From Marinobacter sp. S6332 (GTDB lineage: Bacteria; Pseudomonadota; Gammaproteobacteria; Pseudomonadales; Oleiphilaceae), in contig NZ_JALKAP010000014.1 in NCBI RefSeq assembly GCF_023016045.1, positions 1 to 64,000 of the forward strand: a stretch of 64,000 bases of DNA. The letters run 5' to 3'. Under the pieces are notes generated by a model, which ran no database searches, was not told where the DNA came from, and saw only the letters and a list, made by a program, of their open reading frames with translations. A program made the position numbers and the translations under genes. The first letter of the stretch is position 1, and each line of letters opens with the position of its first letter. Positions 10,916-19,230 of the stretch are shown here, piece by piece.

Positions 10916-12147
10916 TGCAGAAGCTACTTAATTGGGTAGACGAGCGTCTGCCAGTTGTTGATGCCTGGAACAAGCACCTGGCAAAGTATTACGCGCCGAA
11001 GAACTTCAACGTCTGGTATTTTTTCGGTTCTCTGGCGATGTTAGTGCTGGTAAACCAGTTGGTAACCGGTATCTGGCTGACTATGAGCTACAATCCTACG
11101 GGAGAGGGCGCGTTCGCCTCCGTTGAATACATCATGCGTGATGTTCAATGGGGCTGGCTCTTGCGCTACCTGCACTCTACAGGTGCCTCCGCGTTCTTTA
11201 TTGTGGTTTACCTCCACATGTTCCGTGGCTTGATGTATGGGTCCTACCAGAAACCCCGTGAGCTGATCTGGCTGTTCGGCATGCTGATCTATCTGGTGCT
11301 GATGGCAGAAGCCTTCATGGGCTATCTGCTACCTTGGGGTCAGATGTCATACTGGGGTGCTCAGGTTATCGTGAACCTGTTTGGTGCTATCCCTGTTATC
11401 GGTGAAGATCTGTCGTTGTGGATCCGAGGTGATTACCTGATTTCCGGTATTACCCTGAATCGCTTCTTTGCGCTGCACGTAGTTGCCCTTCCAATTGTTT
11501 TGTTGGGTTTGGTTGTCCTTCACATTCTTGCTTTGCATGAAGTTGGTTCCAACAACCCGGACGGCATCGAGATCAAGAAAAACAAGGATGAAAACGGCAT
11601 TCCAAAAGACGGTATTCCGTTCCACCCCTACTACTCAGTGCACGACCTTGTGGGCGTCGCTGTGTTCTTCTTTATCTTCTTTATTGTGGTGTTCTTCTTC
11701 CCGGAAATGGGCGGGCTCTTTATCGAGAAGCCAAACTTTGAGCCGGCGAATGCGTTGAAAACGCCTGCGCATATTGCGCCTGTCTGGTACTTCACGCCCT
11801 TTTACGCCATGTTGCGTGCGGTTACGGTTGATCTCTTCGGTTTGCCTGCCAAGTTCTGGGGTGTTGTGGTCATGGGTGGCGCAATTGCGATCCTGTTTGT
11901 TCTGCCTTGGTTGGACAGAAGCCCTGTTCGCTCCATCCGCTACAAAGGCTGGCTGAGCCGGATTGCACTGACGCTGTTTGCAATCAGCTTCGTTGTTCTC
12001 GGATACCTCGGCCTTGTGCCAGCCACAGAAGGACGTACTACCGTCGCGCAAGTCCTGACAGTGGTCTACTTCCTGTACTTTATTCTCATGCCGTTCTACA
12101 CGCGCATGGAAAAAACCAAACCAGTACCAGAGAGGGTGACAGGATAA
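10915..12147 (+). CDS. petB: ubiquinol-cytochrome c reductase, cytochrome b
   Basis: Membrane cytochrome b with two hemes and the quinol oxidation and quinone reduction sites. At 410 residues it is a full-length bacterial cytochrome b with eight predicted transmembrane helices and the paired heme-ligand histidines in helices B (LRYLHSTGAS, VYLHMFRG) and D (RFFALHVVALP, VLHILALHEVG). The Qo motif reads PVWY (residues 289-292) instead of the PEWY of mitochondria and alphaproteobacteria. I believe Val here is seen in other beta- and gammaproteobacteria. The start overlaps petA by 1 bp, and petC overlaps its end by 1 bp. Confidence 0.97.
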   Translation: MQKLLNWVDERLPVVDAWNKHLAKYYAPKNFNVWYFFGSLAMLVLVNQLVTGIWLTMSYNPTGEGAFASVEYIMRDVQWGWLLRYLHSTGASAFFIVVYLHMFRGLMYGSYQKPRELIWLFGMLIYLVLMAEAFMGYLLPWGQMSYWGAQVIVNLFGAIPVIGEDLSLWIRGDYLISGITLNRFFALHVVALPIVLLGLVVLHILALHEVGSNNPDGIEIKKNKDENGIPKDGIPFHPYYSVHDLVGVAVFFFIFFIVVFFFPEMGGLFIEKPNFEPANALKTPAHIAPVWYFTPFYAMLRAVTVDLFGLPAKFWGVVVMGGAIAILFVLPWLDRSPVRSIRYKGWLSRIALTLFAISFVVLGYLGLVPATEGRTTVAQVLTVVYFLYFILMPFYTRMEKTKPVPERVTG

Positions 12148-12902
12148 TGAGAAAGCTGATTTTTGGTCTTTTCATCGCATTCCTGCCAGCCCTCGGTTTG
12201 GCGGCGGGTGTGGGCGTTCCGCTTGACCATATCAAGACGGATCACACAGACAAAGCCTCGCTCCAACGTGGTGCGGCTATGTTCACGAACTATTGCATGG
12301 GGTGTCACTCCATGGAATATGCTCGCTACAAGCGTGTCGCTGACGATCTTGAGATACCCGTTGATCTCTTTGAAGAAAATCTCATCTTCACCGGTGCCCA
12401 GATTGGTGAGCTGATGAAGAACTCCATGAATAAAGACATGGCGGCGGATTGGTTCGGCGCTCCGCCACCGGATCTTACGCTGGAAAGCCGTCTTCGTGGC
12501 GAGTCTTGGGTGTACTCATATCTGCGTGGCTTCTATAAAGATGACTCACGCCCTCTGGGTGTAAACAATGTGGTGTTCGACAAGGTAGGTATGCCCCATG
12601 TGTTGGTTGATCTTCAGGGTCTGTGCGCGGTCGAGCCTAATATAGGCAAGAAGGCCAGTGTTGAGCCCCTGAGCGGCAACATTAATAACAGCAGTGCGTG
12701 CCCCGAGTATGCTACTGAAGGCAGCATGACGGGCGCTGAGTTTGACCGCGCCATGTATGACTTGACTAACTTCATGTCATACATGGCAGATCCAATCAAG
12801 GTTGAGCGTGAGAGCCTCGGGATCTTTGTATTGATTTTTGTCGCTATTTTCTTTGTATTTGCCTATCTGCTCAATCGTGAGTACTGGAAGGACGTGCACT
12901 GA
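12147..12902 (+). CDS. petC: ubiquinol-cytochrome c reductase, cytochrome c1
   Basis: Cytochrome c1 takes electrons from the Rieske protein and gives them to soluble c-type cytochromes. The 251-residue precursor has a Sec signal peptide (MRKLIFGLF...LGLAAG), a heme c site CMGCH (Cys50, Cys53, His54) and a C-terminal membrane anchor (LGIFVLIFVAIFFVFAYLL). The start ATG shares one base with the petB stop codon; an upstream extension of the frame would read inside petB and is rejected. It is the last gene of petABC, and a terminator-like hairpin follows within 30 bp. Confidence 0.96.
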   Translation: MRKLIFGLFIAFLPALGLAAGVGVPLDHIKTDHTDKASLQRGAAMFTNYCMGCHSMEYARYKRVADDLEIPVDLFEENLIFTGAQIGELMKNSMNKDMAADWFGAPPPDLTLESRLRGESWVYSYLRGFYKDDSRPLGVNNVVFDKVGMPHVLVDLQGLCAVEPNIGKKASVEPLSGNINNSSACPEYATEGSMTGAEFDRAMYDLTNFMSYMADPIKVERESLGIFVLIFVAIFFVFAYLLNREYWKDVH

Positions 12903-12911
12903 TAAATAGGG

Positions 12912-12917
12912 TATAAT
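12912..12917 (+). promoter_or_regulatory. -10 element of a candidate sspA promoter
   Basis: A perfect TATAAT lies 10 bp after the petC stop codon. The -35 at 17 bp (AGGACG) is weak. The petC-sspA terminator hairpin lies downstream of it, so transcripts from here would have to pass that hairpin. Confidence 0.4.
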
Positions 12918-12930
12918 CCCGCTCCCGGAG

Positions 12931-12965
12931 TTCCAGTGGGCATTAAACGGCCCGCTGGAATTTTT
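12931..12965 (+). terminator. terminator hairpin between petC and sspA
   Basis: TTCCAGTGGGC (12931-12941) pairs with GCCCGCTGGAA (12950-12960) over 11 bp with one G-T pair, and TTTTT follows. It probably ends petABC. It may also act as an attenuator of sspA if the TATAAT at 12912 is used. Confidence 0.75.
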
Positions 12966-13011
12966 GCGTTTCTCGGGGCCAATTTGGTTTGTTTACTCGT
13001 GAGGTAGTTTT

Positions 13012-13641
13012 ATGGGCGTTGTGACCAAGCGGTCATCGATGACATTTTTTTCGGATCCGACCAGCCACTATAGCCACAGAGTGCGCATTGTGTTGGCGGA
13101 GAAGGGTGTTACCGTTGATGTCGTAAATGTTGATCCGGATAATCCGCCAGCAGAGTTGGCTGACTTGAATCCGTATAACGCCCTGCCCACTTTGGTAGAT
13201 CGTGATCTGGTTCTCTACGAGCCGAATATCATGATGGAATACCTTGATGAGCGCTTCCCTCACCCGCCGTTGCTGCCGGTTTATCCAGTTGCGCGCGCAA
13301 ATAGCCGTCTGATGATCCATCGGATTCAGAAAGACTGGTGTGGTCTGGTTGATCAAATTCTGAGCCAGCCAAACGCCAAGGCTTCGGAAGTTGCCCGTAA
13401 AGAGTTACGCGAGAGCTTGCTAGCGACAGCGCCGCTTTTCGGTGAGATGCCATTTTTCCTTTCTGAGGAATTCACGATTGTGGATTGCTCGATTGCGCCC
13501 ATTCTCTGGCGTTTGCCTTCGCTTGGTATTGAGCTGAATGACAAGCAGGCCAAGCCTCTTCAGAAGTATATGGAGAGTATTTTTGAGCGTGAGGGTTTCA
13601 AGGCGAGCCTTTCCGATCTGGAAGAAGATATCCGTAGCTAA
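13012..13641 (+). CDS. sspA: stringent starvation protein A
   Basis: SspA has a glutathione-transferase fold but binds RNA polymerase and helps regulate stress, acid-tolerance and virulence genes in relatives. The 209 residues align along their length with E. coli Ssp[22 protein letters not shown] at the N terminus, the [14 protein letters not shown] stretch, and the highly conserved [22 protein letters not shown]. That last region includes the surface pocket used in SspA function. The start at 13012 has a GTGAGG site upstream. sspB follows 38 bp later. Confidence 0.95.
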   Translation: MGVVTKRSSMTFFSDPTSHYSHRVRIVLAEKGVTVDVVNVDPDNPPAELADLNPYNALPTLVDRDLVLYEPNIMMEYLDERFPHPPLLPVYPVARANSRLMIHRIQKDWCGLVDQILSQPNAKASEVARKELRESLLATAPLFGEMPFFLSEEFTIVDCSIAPILWRLPSLGIELNDKQAKPLQKYMESIFEREGFKASLSDLEEDIRS

Positions 13642-13679
13642 TTTGACGGATTTCCGCGTTAGGGGATAGGAGGCGAGCC

Positions 13680-14111
13680 GTGCCTGATAACAAGATCACT
13701 ATGACATCCAGCCGCCCATATCTGGTTCGTGCATTCAATGAGTGGATATTGGATAACGACTGTACGCCATACATAGTGGTGGATGCGGGTATTCAGGGTG
13801 TTCAGGTGCCGACGGCCCATGTGGCGAATGGGCAAATCGTGCTAAATATTAGCCCTGGTGCCGTGCGTGGACTCGTTGTTGGCAATAGCGCACTGGAGTT
13901 TAGTGCTCGTTTCGGTGGCGTGCCTATGCAGGTGTTTATTCCGTTGCAGGCCGTCATGGCGATTTATGCTAAAGAAAATGGAGAGGGCATGGTTTTTGGT
14001 AGCGAGCCGGGCTCACCGGATCCTGATGGGACCAATGATCGTGAAGGCTCCGGGCATGGTGCCCAAGAGGAACGGCCTTCTGGTAGGCCTACCTTGAAAG
14101 TTGTGAAGTGA
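13680..14111 (+). CDS. sspB: ClpXP protease specificity-enhancing factor SspB
   Basis: SspB tethers ssrA-tagged proteins to the ClpXP protease. It is 143 residues, with the substrate-binding domain at about 8-105 (SSRPYLVRAFNEWILDN, NISPGAVRGL, ALEFSARFGGVPM.VFIP) and then a flexible linker. It ends with the short ClpX-binding tail RPTLKVVK, which matches the XB motif of E. coli SspB. The start is GTG with a strong GGAGG site. It pairs with sspA as in most gammaproteobacteria and ends at a bidirectional terminator. Confidence 0.95.
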   Translation: MPDNKITMTSSRPYLVRAFNEWILDNDCTPYIVVDAGIQGVQVPTAHVANGQIVLNISPGAVRGLVVGNSALEFSARFGGVPMQVFIPLQAVMAIYAKENGEGMVFGSEPGSPDPDGTNDREGSGHGAQEERPSGRPTLKVVK

Positions 14112-14131
14112 CGTTTTGTGAGTAACCGTTG

Positions 14132-14161
14132 AAAAAAGCTGGCATCCGCCAGCTTTTTTTT
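14132..14161. terminator. bidirectional terminator between sspB and the diaA-like gene
   Basis: AAAAAAGCTGGC and GCCAGCTTTTTTTT form a stem with A and T tracts on both sides, so it can stop transcription of sspB (+) and of the lpoA-yraN-diaA group (-). Confidence 0.9.
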
Positions 14162-14750
14162 ATCCCCCAAATAGTTTGCTGTCCACTAGTGAGCACAGAG
14201 CATTGACCACAACCATAAGCAAAGGCGTGGCCGCTGTTGGTGATAGGTCGTTTAATGCGATTTCGTGGTCCTCTGCATGCATCAGTGATGTGATGTCAGA
14301 TTTCTCCCGTGCGCTAAGCACAACCACATTCATTTCGCGGTCATGGGCGGCCTGAATGGCCTGAATAAGGTTGGCTTTGTGACCATCATCCACGATAACA
14401 AACAGTAGGTCGCCGGGTTTGCCTATGGCTTTGACCTGTCGCGAAAAGGTGTCGTTAAAGCGGTTGTCACGACAGATGGCCGAGTAGGTAGTGGCGTCAG
14501 CTCCCAAATTGATAGCGGGGAGAGCTGGCCGGTCCTGCTCAAAACGATTGAGGAATGCTGTGCAAAAATATTGGGCTATAACGTTGGCGTTACCATTAGC
14601 GCAGGTTACGATTTTTCCGTCATTGAGAAGAGCGTTCACAAAGGCGTCTGCCGCCTGCTCAATGGCCGGGCCAACGGTACTGGCTGCCTGAGCAGTGTGC
14701 TCCATATGGCTCGCAAATAGTTGGTTTATCAGGTTGCCCATGTCGTTCAT
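14160..14750 (-). CDS. DiaA-like SIS-fold protein with altered ligand site
   Basis: In E. coli, DiaA is a tetramer that binds DnaA and promotes initiation. This 196-residue protein aligns with pseudomonad and E. coli DiaA along its length: LNRFEQDRPALPAI, KQVKAIGKPGDLL-like and IQAIQAAHDREM. It also has the same neighbours, lpoA and yraN. Oddly, the sugar-phosphate-binding residues of the SIS fold are gone. The usual CGNGGSA reads CANGNANV (residues 50-57), STSGNS reads VDDGHKA (120-126), and the conserved ARIQE..HL helix near the C terminus is PTAATPLL. I expect it keeps the fold and perhaps DnaA binding but not ligand binding. Start codon: the ATG at 14750, with TTG just before it possible. 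Confidence 0.8.
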   Translation of the reverse strand: MNDMGNLINQLFASHMEHTAQAASTVGPAIEQAADAFVNALLNDGKIVTCANGNANVIAQYFCTAFLNRFEQDRPALPAINLGADATTYSAICRDNRFNDTFSRQVKAIGKPGDLLFVIVDDGHKANLIQAIQAAHDREMNVVVLSAREKSDITSLMHAEDHEIALNDLSPTAATPLLMVVVNALCSLVDSKLFGG

Positions 14751-14756
14751 CAAAAT

Positions 14757-15125
14757 CTATGTATCCGCCTGAATTGCATTTTTAATCCACTGTACCCGGT
14801 ATTTCTTAACGGTGCCTGGGCTGATCGCTACAACGTCTATCCGGCTGATGGCATTCCAAAGCTGATGTCGATGTAAATAAAAAGACGCCGCTTTTAGCAA
14901 TCTCTGGCGCTTTGGGTAGGAAATGGAGCTGGCCGGATCTACAAGACTACCGTTGCCGCGATAGCGCACCTCAAAGAAAACGAGGATGTCGTGATGTAGC
15001 CCTATCAAATCGATTTCACCACCGCGATTGTAAACGTTGCGCTCTCGGATTTGTACGCCCTGAGCTTCGAGGTATCTAGCGGCAACACCTTCAAAGTGCG
15101 TACCTATGGCTTTGCGACCTTCCAT
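14757..15125 (-). CDS. YraN family endonuclease-like protein (UPF0102)
   Basis: A small (122 aa) protein with the restriction-endonuclease-like core of the YraN family, function unproven. It shows GTHFEGVAARYLEAQG at the N terminus, then the putative active-site pieces GEIDLIG and LVFFEVRYR (Asp and Glu-X-Arg), and SSISYPKRQRLLKAASFYL. The order lpoA-yraN-diaA is common in gammaproteobacteria. A GGGAGG site lies before the ATG, and its stop is 4 bp from the next start. Confidence 0.9.
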   Translation of the reverse strand: MEGRKAIGTHFEGVAARYLEAQGVQIRERNVYNRGGEIDLIGLHHDILVFFEVRYRGNGSLVDPASSISYPKRQRLLKAASFYLHRHQLWNAISRIDVVAISPGTVKKYRVQWIKNAIQADT

Positions 15126-15153
15126 GTCTCTGCATTCCTCCCTGAAGTGATGA

Positions 15154-17019
15154 TTAGTTTGTTAGTGCCTCAGGGTTTCTTTCGTCGGGTTCGACGCCCT
15201 GAACGGCGGGCTCTGCCAATAGGTTGGGTGTTCCATTCCGGAACTGCGCCCAGAGCTGGTGTCGGTGGATGCTACCCGTTGGAGTCATGGTTAGTACTCC
15301 GGTTTGTCCATCGACCGAGGCGGTCTGGACTTGTTTGAGTAGAGGGAGGCGTTTGCTCAATTTCCATGCATCAGCCCCCATGGCAAACAGTCTGCCGAGT
15401 TGGCCACGGGTGCCCGGCAAAACGCTGCTAGCCTCGTTGCGTAATGGGTTCTTGTCGTTAAGTACCCAAGGGATATCGGTGAATATCACCTGATTGAGGT
15501 CGCGATCTCGGCCTGCATCTGGTGTGCCTTCGTAAATAATCGAAGGCGAGTACACGGGCAGGTCGCCCCCAAAATAATAGGCAAACAGAGGCTTGAATTG
15601 GCGCGCAATGGCTGGCTCGGCCACCATGATGATAGCTTCGGCGTCTTGGCGGCGACGCGGTTCGAACTCTACGTTTAGGCCAATGGTGCGCTCTACTTGA
15701 ATGGCCCGATCCCGCGATACGGTAATGCCTAGCAAGTCCGCGGTGACTGCGCGCAAGTTATCTTCACGGAAGAAGCGCTCAATATCCAGAGCGACGGCTC
15801 CGTTTTCCTGCATGCGCTGTGCGAGTGCAGCCTCCACGCGGTCGCCCCATTCGCCTTGGGGAATCAATGCCAAGACCTGATTAATATCTTGCTCTGAAAG
15901 CCGGTCTGCAATTTGTCGAGCCTCGTCTTCCGCCGAAAGGCCGAACTGGTATAGGCCGTCAGGCGCGCGTTCGTTCTCCGGGAGGTAGTTGAGGCCCAGG
16001 GCGGGAACCGGTAACGTTTTCATCTTGGTGAGGCTTGCCAGAGCATCTTTTTCAAGCGGCCCTATGATCAAGTCGACATCTTCTGCGGTGAGCTCTTTGT
16101 ATAGCTCGTCAAATGGTTGGCCAGATGTATCTATGATGCGAATATCGGTTTTGCTGCGATCTGCGGAATCATCTTGGTAATAGGCCGCCAGAAACCCGTC
16201 CCGAATAGCCTTGCCTGCGCTGGCCAAAGGGCCTTTTAGCGGAAGGGCGAGAGCGATTTTGTCAGGTCGGTTTTCGGCAAGGCTGGCAATGAGTTGGAGC
16301 TCTGATGGCGGTATTTGTGCGGCTGGGTGTCCGGGCCAGTTATTTTGCCACCGCCGTATTATGCGTCCTTGTTCGTCAATGCCGAGCCCAAGAACCCGAA
16401 TACTCGCGGCTAGCTCAAACCAACCCTCGGTCTCGAACCCAATAGACTTTTCACTTGCGGCTGAAAGCTTCTGGTTTGGGACGGCCTTTAGGAGTGTCCA
16501 GATTTGGTCGTGAACCAGCTGTGGGTTCACAGTGCCGTCGGTCTGAGAAAGCAGCATCAATGTTATGGCAGCAGATAGCCTGTCACCGATTAGAGCATAG
16601 GTATCAGCTTGAAGATTGGCGGCCCTGTTAACGAGATCCGAGTTATAACTTGTGAAATTGTCTGGGGCTAGCTCCGCAACAATGCTGCTGGCCCATCGGC
16701 GATCTTCTAACGCTACAGCGCTCGCCATGGCGAGCAGTTGCTTTTGTGCCTGCAGCGGTGGTGCGGGTTGCGCCAGTTGAGTGCTCTGCAGTACTGTTCG
16801 GGCGGCGCGGTGTTCGCCACGGTCCTGAAATCGGCTTGCGACTTTCAATAAGTATTGCTGGGCGATTTCAGCGTTACTTTCTTTTGCTGCAAGCTCAAGG
16901 GCTTGAGAGGGTGTTTGAGCAACGTGCGAATCCAAGTCGACACTGGCACAACCAGCAAACAGTAGGGTCAGCGTAAATATACTGGCCAGAGCACGACGGG
17001 TATTAGGGTTCTTGGTCAT
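15154..17019 (-). CDS. lpoA: outer-membrane lipoprotein LpoA, activator of PBP1A
   Basis: LpoA sits in the inner leaflet of the outer membrane and activates the peptidoglycan synthase PBP1A. The precursor is 621 residues with a lipobox LLFAGC (Cys at about 24) after a short signal sequence. The N-terminal half is helical (TPR-like), and the C-terminal half (from about residue 240) has the periplasmic-binding-protein fold seen in LpoA: KIALALPLKGPLASAGKAIRDGF and IIGPLEKDALASL. I chose the ATG at 17019 so that the lipobox is placed correctly; the open frame extends 33 codons further upstream without a signal. It is divergent from rsmI. Confidence 0.9.
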   Translation of the reverse strand: MTKNPNTRRALASIFTLTLLFAGCASVDLDSHVAQTPSQALELAAKESNAEIAQQYLLKVASRFQDRGEHRAARTVLQSTQLAQPAPPLQAQKQLLAMASAVALEDRRWASSIVAELAPDNFTSYNSDLVNRAANLQADTYALIGDRLSAAITLMLLSQTDGTVNPQLVHDQIWTLLKAVPNQKLSAASEKSIGFETEGWFELAASIRVLGLGIDEQGRIIRRWQNNWPGHPAAQIPPSELQLIASLAENRPDKIALALPLKGPLASAGKAIRDGFLAAYYQDDSADRSKTDIRIIDTSGQPFDELYKELTAEDVDLIIGPLEKDALASLTKMKTLPVPALGLNYLPENERAPDGLYQFGLSAEDEARQIADRLSEQDINQVLALIPQGEWGDRVEAALAQRMQENGAVALDIERFFREDNLRAVTADLLGITVSRDRAIQVERTIGLNVEFEPRRRQDAEAIIMVAEPAIARQFKPLFAYYFGGDLPVYSPSIIYEGTPDAGRDRDLNQVIFTDIPWVLNDKNPLRNEASSVLPGTRGQLGRLFAMGADAWKLSKRLPLLKQVQTASVDGQTGVLTMTPTGSIHRHQLWAQFRNGTPNLLAEPAVQGVEPDERNPEALTN

Positions 17020-17151
17020 GGCAAGCTCTATAGATTCCGAGGTTTTGGGCTTGTGGCACCGATCTGATGGTGGCAAGTTTAACAGCTCCCGGGCCAATTC
17101 ACATGACGCAGGTGTCATGGTGGCGCCGTCTCTTCATTCGAGGCTCACATT

Positions 17152-18054
17152 TTGAAATCCGAAACGGGTCAACCTGCTAGGCAGGTAATAAAGTCAGGTG
17201 GTAAGCGAGGAATGCTCTACATCGTAGCCACACCTATCGGTAACTTAGAAGATCTTTCCTCGCGCGCGGTAAAAGTTCTCTCAAGCGTGGCTGTTATTGC
17301 TGCAGAGGATACGCGGCACAGTGGGCGGCTCTTGGAACATCTCGGTATCAGCAAGCCAATGATTGCGCTCCATGACCATAACGAGCGCGATAGGGTCCAG
17401 AATATACTGGGGCAGTTGCTGGATGGGGCTGATGTTGCGTTGATTTCGGATGCCGGTACACCGCTTATTTCCGATCCGGGCTATGTGTTGGTTCGCGAAG
17501 CCAGAGCAGCGGGCGTTCAAGTGAGCCCGATCCCGGGCCCCTGCGCTTTGGTTGCCGCTTTGAGCGCAGCTGGCCTTCCCACAGATCGGTTTCTGTTTGT
17601 GGGCTTCCTGCCAGCGAAACGTGCTGGCAGGCGAGCAGTTTTGGAAGAGCTTCGGAAGGAGGTGGCGACGCTTGTTTTTTACGAGTCTCCCCACCGTATA
17701 TTGAGTACAGTTTTGGATATCTCGGAGGTAATGGGAGTGCAACGCGAGGTTGTGCTGGGCCGGGAGATTACCAAAACTTTCGAGACCTTTTATTCCGGAG
17801 AGGCTGCTGATGTACATGCTGCATTAACAGAAGACCCTCATGGCAGTCGTGGCGAGTTTGTGGTCATGGTAAAGGGAGCAGAAAAGGCTGAGGCGGGCTT
17901 AATGTCAGGTGAGCTAGATGTTGACCATTTGCTGGGCCTCTTAATGGCAGAGTTGCCGCTGAAGAAGGCGGCGAAGATCGCCTCTGGCGTGAGTGGTCTG
18001 AGCAAAAATGAGTTGTATCAGCGCGCCTTGGAGCTAAAAGATAGTGAGGGCTGA
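17152..18054 (+). CDS. rsmI: 16S rRNA (cytidine1402-2'-O)-methyltransferase
   Basis: RsmI methylates the ribose of C1402 in the decoding centre of 16S rRNA. The 300-residue protein has the tetrapyrrole-methylase fold: YIVATPIGNLEDLSSRA, AAEDTRHSGRLL, SDAGTPLISDPGY and PIPGPCALVAALSAAGLP. The likely start is TTG at 17152, with GAGG eight bases upstream. An ATG at 17212 would remove 20 residues and has a poorly spaced site. rsmH, acting on the same nucleotide (base N4), is encoded 2 kb downstream. It is divergent from lpoA as in many relatives. Confidence 0.93.
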   Translation: MKSETGQPARQVIKSGGKRGMLYIVATPIGNLEDLSSRAVKVLSSVAVIAAEDTRHSGRLLEHLGISKPMIALHDHNERDRVQNILGQLLDGADVALISDAGTPLISDPGYVLVREARAAGVQVSPIPGPCALVAALSAAGLPTDRFLFVGFLPAKRAGRRAVLEELRKEVATLVFYESPHRILSTVLDISEVMGVQREVVLGREITKTFETFYSGEAADVHAALTEDPHGSRGEFVVMVKGAEKAEAGLMSGELDVDHLLGLLMAELPLKKAAKIASGVSGLSKNELYQRALELKDSEG

Positions 18055-18075
18055 CTTTCTCGCCTGTGCTTTTCC

Positions 18076-18104
18076 TTGCATGGTGCGTGGTGCAGGAGTA
18101 TTGT
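18076..18104 (+). promoter_or_regulatory. promoter of rnpB
   Basis: TTGCAT (18076-18081) and TATTGT (18099-18104) are 17 bp apart. The predicted start near 18111 coincides with the 5' end of RNase P RNA set by its terminal helix. Confidence 0.6.
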
Positions 18105-18110
18105 CACGCC

Positions 18111-18474
<364 letters not shown>

Positions 18475-18680
18475 TTCTCTAACTGAATAAATGTGTTTAT
18501 TCTCACAATCGGCTTCTTATAGCCAAAAAATCTTACACCTCACTTGTTTTCTCCAGACATTTTTGCAGGTGTTTGATTTTCCTTCTTTTCTTTTCCGCAA
18601 TGTCATTTCTGGCTCGCGTTAACCGCTGTAACCTATTGTCATAAAAGGAACTTTCGCAAGAGTGGCGCCGTTTACGGCGC

Positions 18681-18709
18681 TTGCATTGTGAATTGCGTGT
18701 TTCTATAGT
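18681..18709 (+). promoter_or_regulatory. promoter of the dcw cluster (Pmra)
   Basis: TTGCAT (18681-18686) and TATAGT (18704-18709) with a 17-bp spacer predict a start near 18716. A perfect hairpin (GCGCCG 18665-18670, CGGCGC 18675-18680) abuts the -35. The rest of the rnpB-mraZ gap (18475-18660) is AT-rich and shows no gene. Confidence 0.7.
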
Positions 18710-18717
18710 GTGCACAA

Positions 18718-18752
18718 GTGGGAAAAAGTGGTGCGTAGTGGTTATTTGTGGT
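18718..18752 (+). promoter_or_regulatory. four MraZ-binding boxes at 10-bp spacing
   Basis: GTGGG (18718-18722), GTGGT (18728-18732), GTGGT (18738-18742) and GTGGT (18748-18752) are each separated by exactly 5 bp. This is the known pattern of MraZ operators (GTGGG-type repeats with 5-bp spacers). They lie directly at and after the predicted start point, 25 bp before mraZ, so MraZ should repress its own cluster here. Confidence 0.8.
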
Positions 18753-18777
18753 TTTCGAGTCCCCAGAGACAGTGTAG

Positions 18778-19230
18778 ATGAGCAATTTTCTCGGCAGTCA
18801 TGCCATCAATATGGACGCCAAGGGTCGCTTGGCGATCCCCACCAAGGTGCGCGAAGGTCTCGCGCAGGTTTGCGGTGGGCGTATTGTATTGACGGCAAAT
18901 GACGGAGATGAGCGTTGCTTATTGGTTTACCCGGAACCTGAGTGGGAGATTCTTCGCCCCAAAATCGAGGCGCTTCCAAACATGAATAAGATAGCGCGGC
19001 GCTTGCAGCGTTTGTTGCTGGGTAATGCCGCACCCATGGAGATGGATTCCGCCGGTCGCATTCTGGTTCCGCCCACACTTCGCAGCTACGCCCATCTTGA
19101 GAAAAAGCTAATGCTGATCGGGCAAGGTAAGAAGCTAGAGTTGTGGAGTGAGGAGCGCTGGTTTGCTTGGCTTGATGAGTCGCCAGGCGATGAAGATATG
19201 CCGCCAGAGATGGAGGCGCTTTCCCTATGA
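18778..19230 (+). CDS. mraZ: transcriptional regulator MraZ
   Basis: MraZ is a ring-forming AbrB-like DNA-binding protein that controls the dcw cluster. The 150-residue protein has the duplicated fold with both signature motifs: [14 protein letters not shown] (residues 13-26) and [14 protein letters not shown] (about 87-100). It is the first gene of the cluster. The Shine-Dalgarno match before ATG 18778 is weak. It overlaps rsmH by 4 bp. Four candidate binding boxes lie immediately upstream. Confidence 0.97.
   Translation: MSNFLGSHAINMDAKGRLAIPTKVREGLAQVCGGRIVLTANDGDERCLLVYPEPEWEILRPKIEALPNMNKIARRLQRLLLGNAAPMEMDSAGRILVPPTLRSYAHLEKKLMLIGQGKKLELWSEERWFAWLDESPGDEDMPPEMEALSL

Noticed and set aside
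18533..18715. 60-codon minus-strand frame in the rnpB-mraZ gap
   Set aside because: Basic low-complexity product, no ribosome site, overlaps the dcw promoter.
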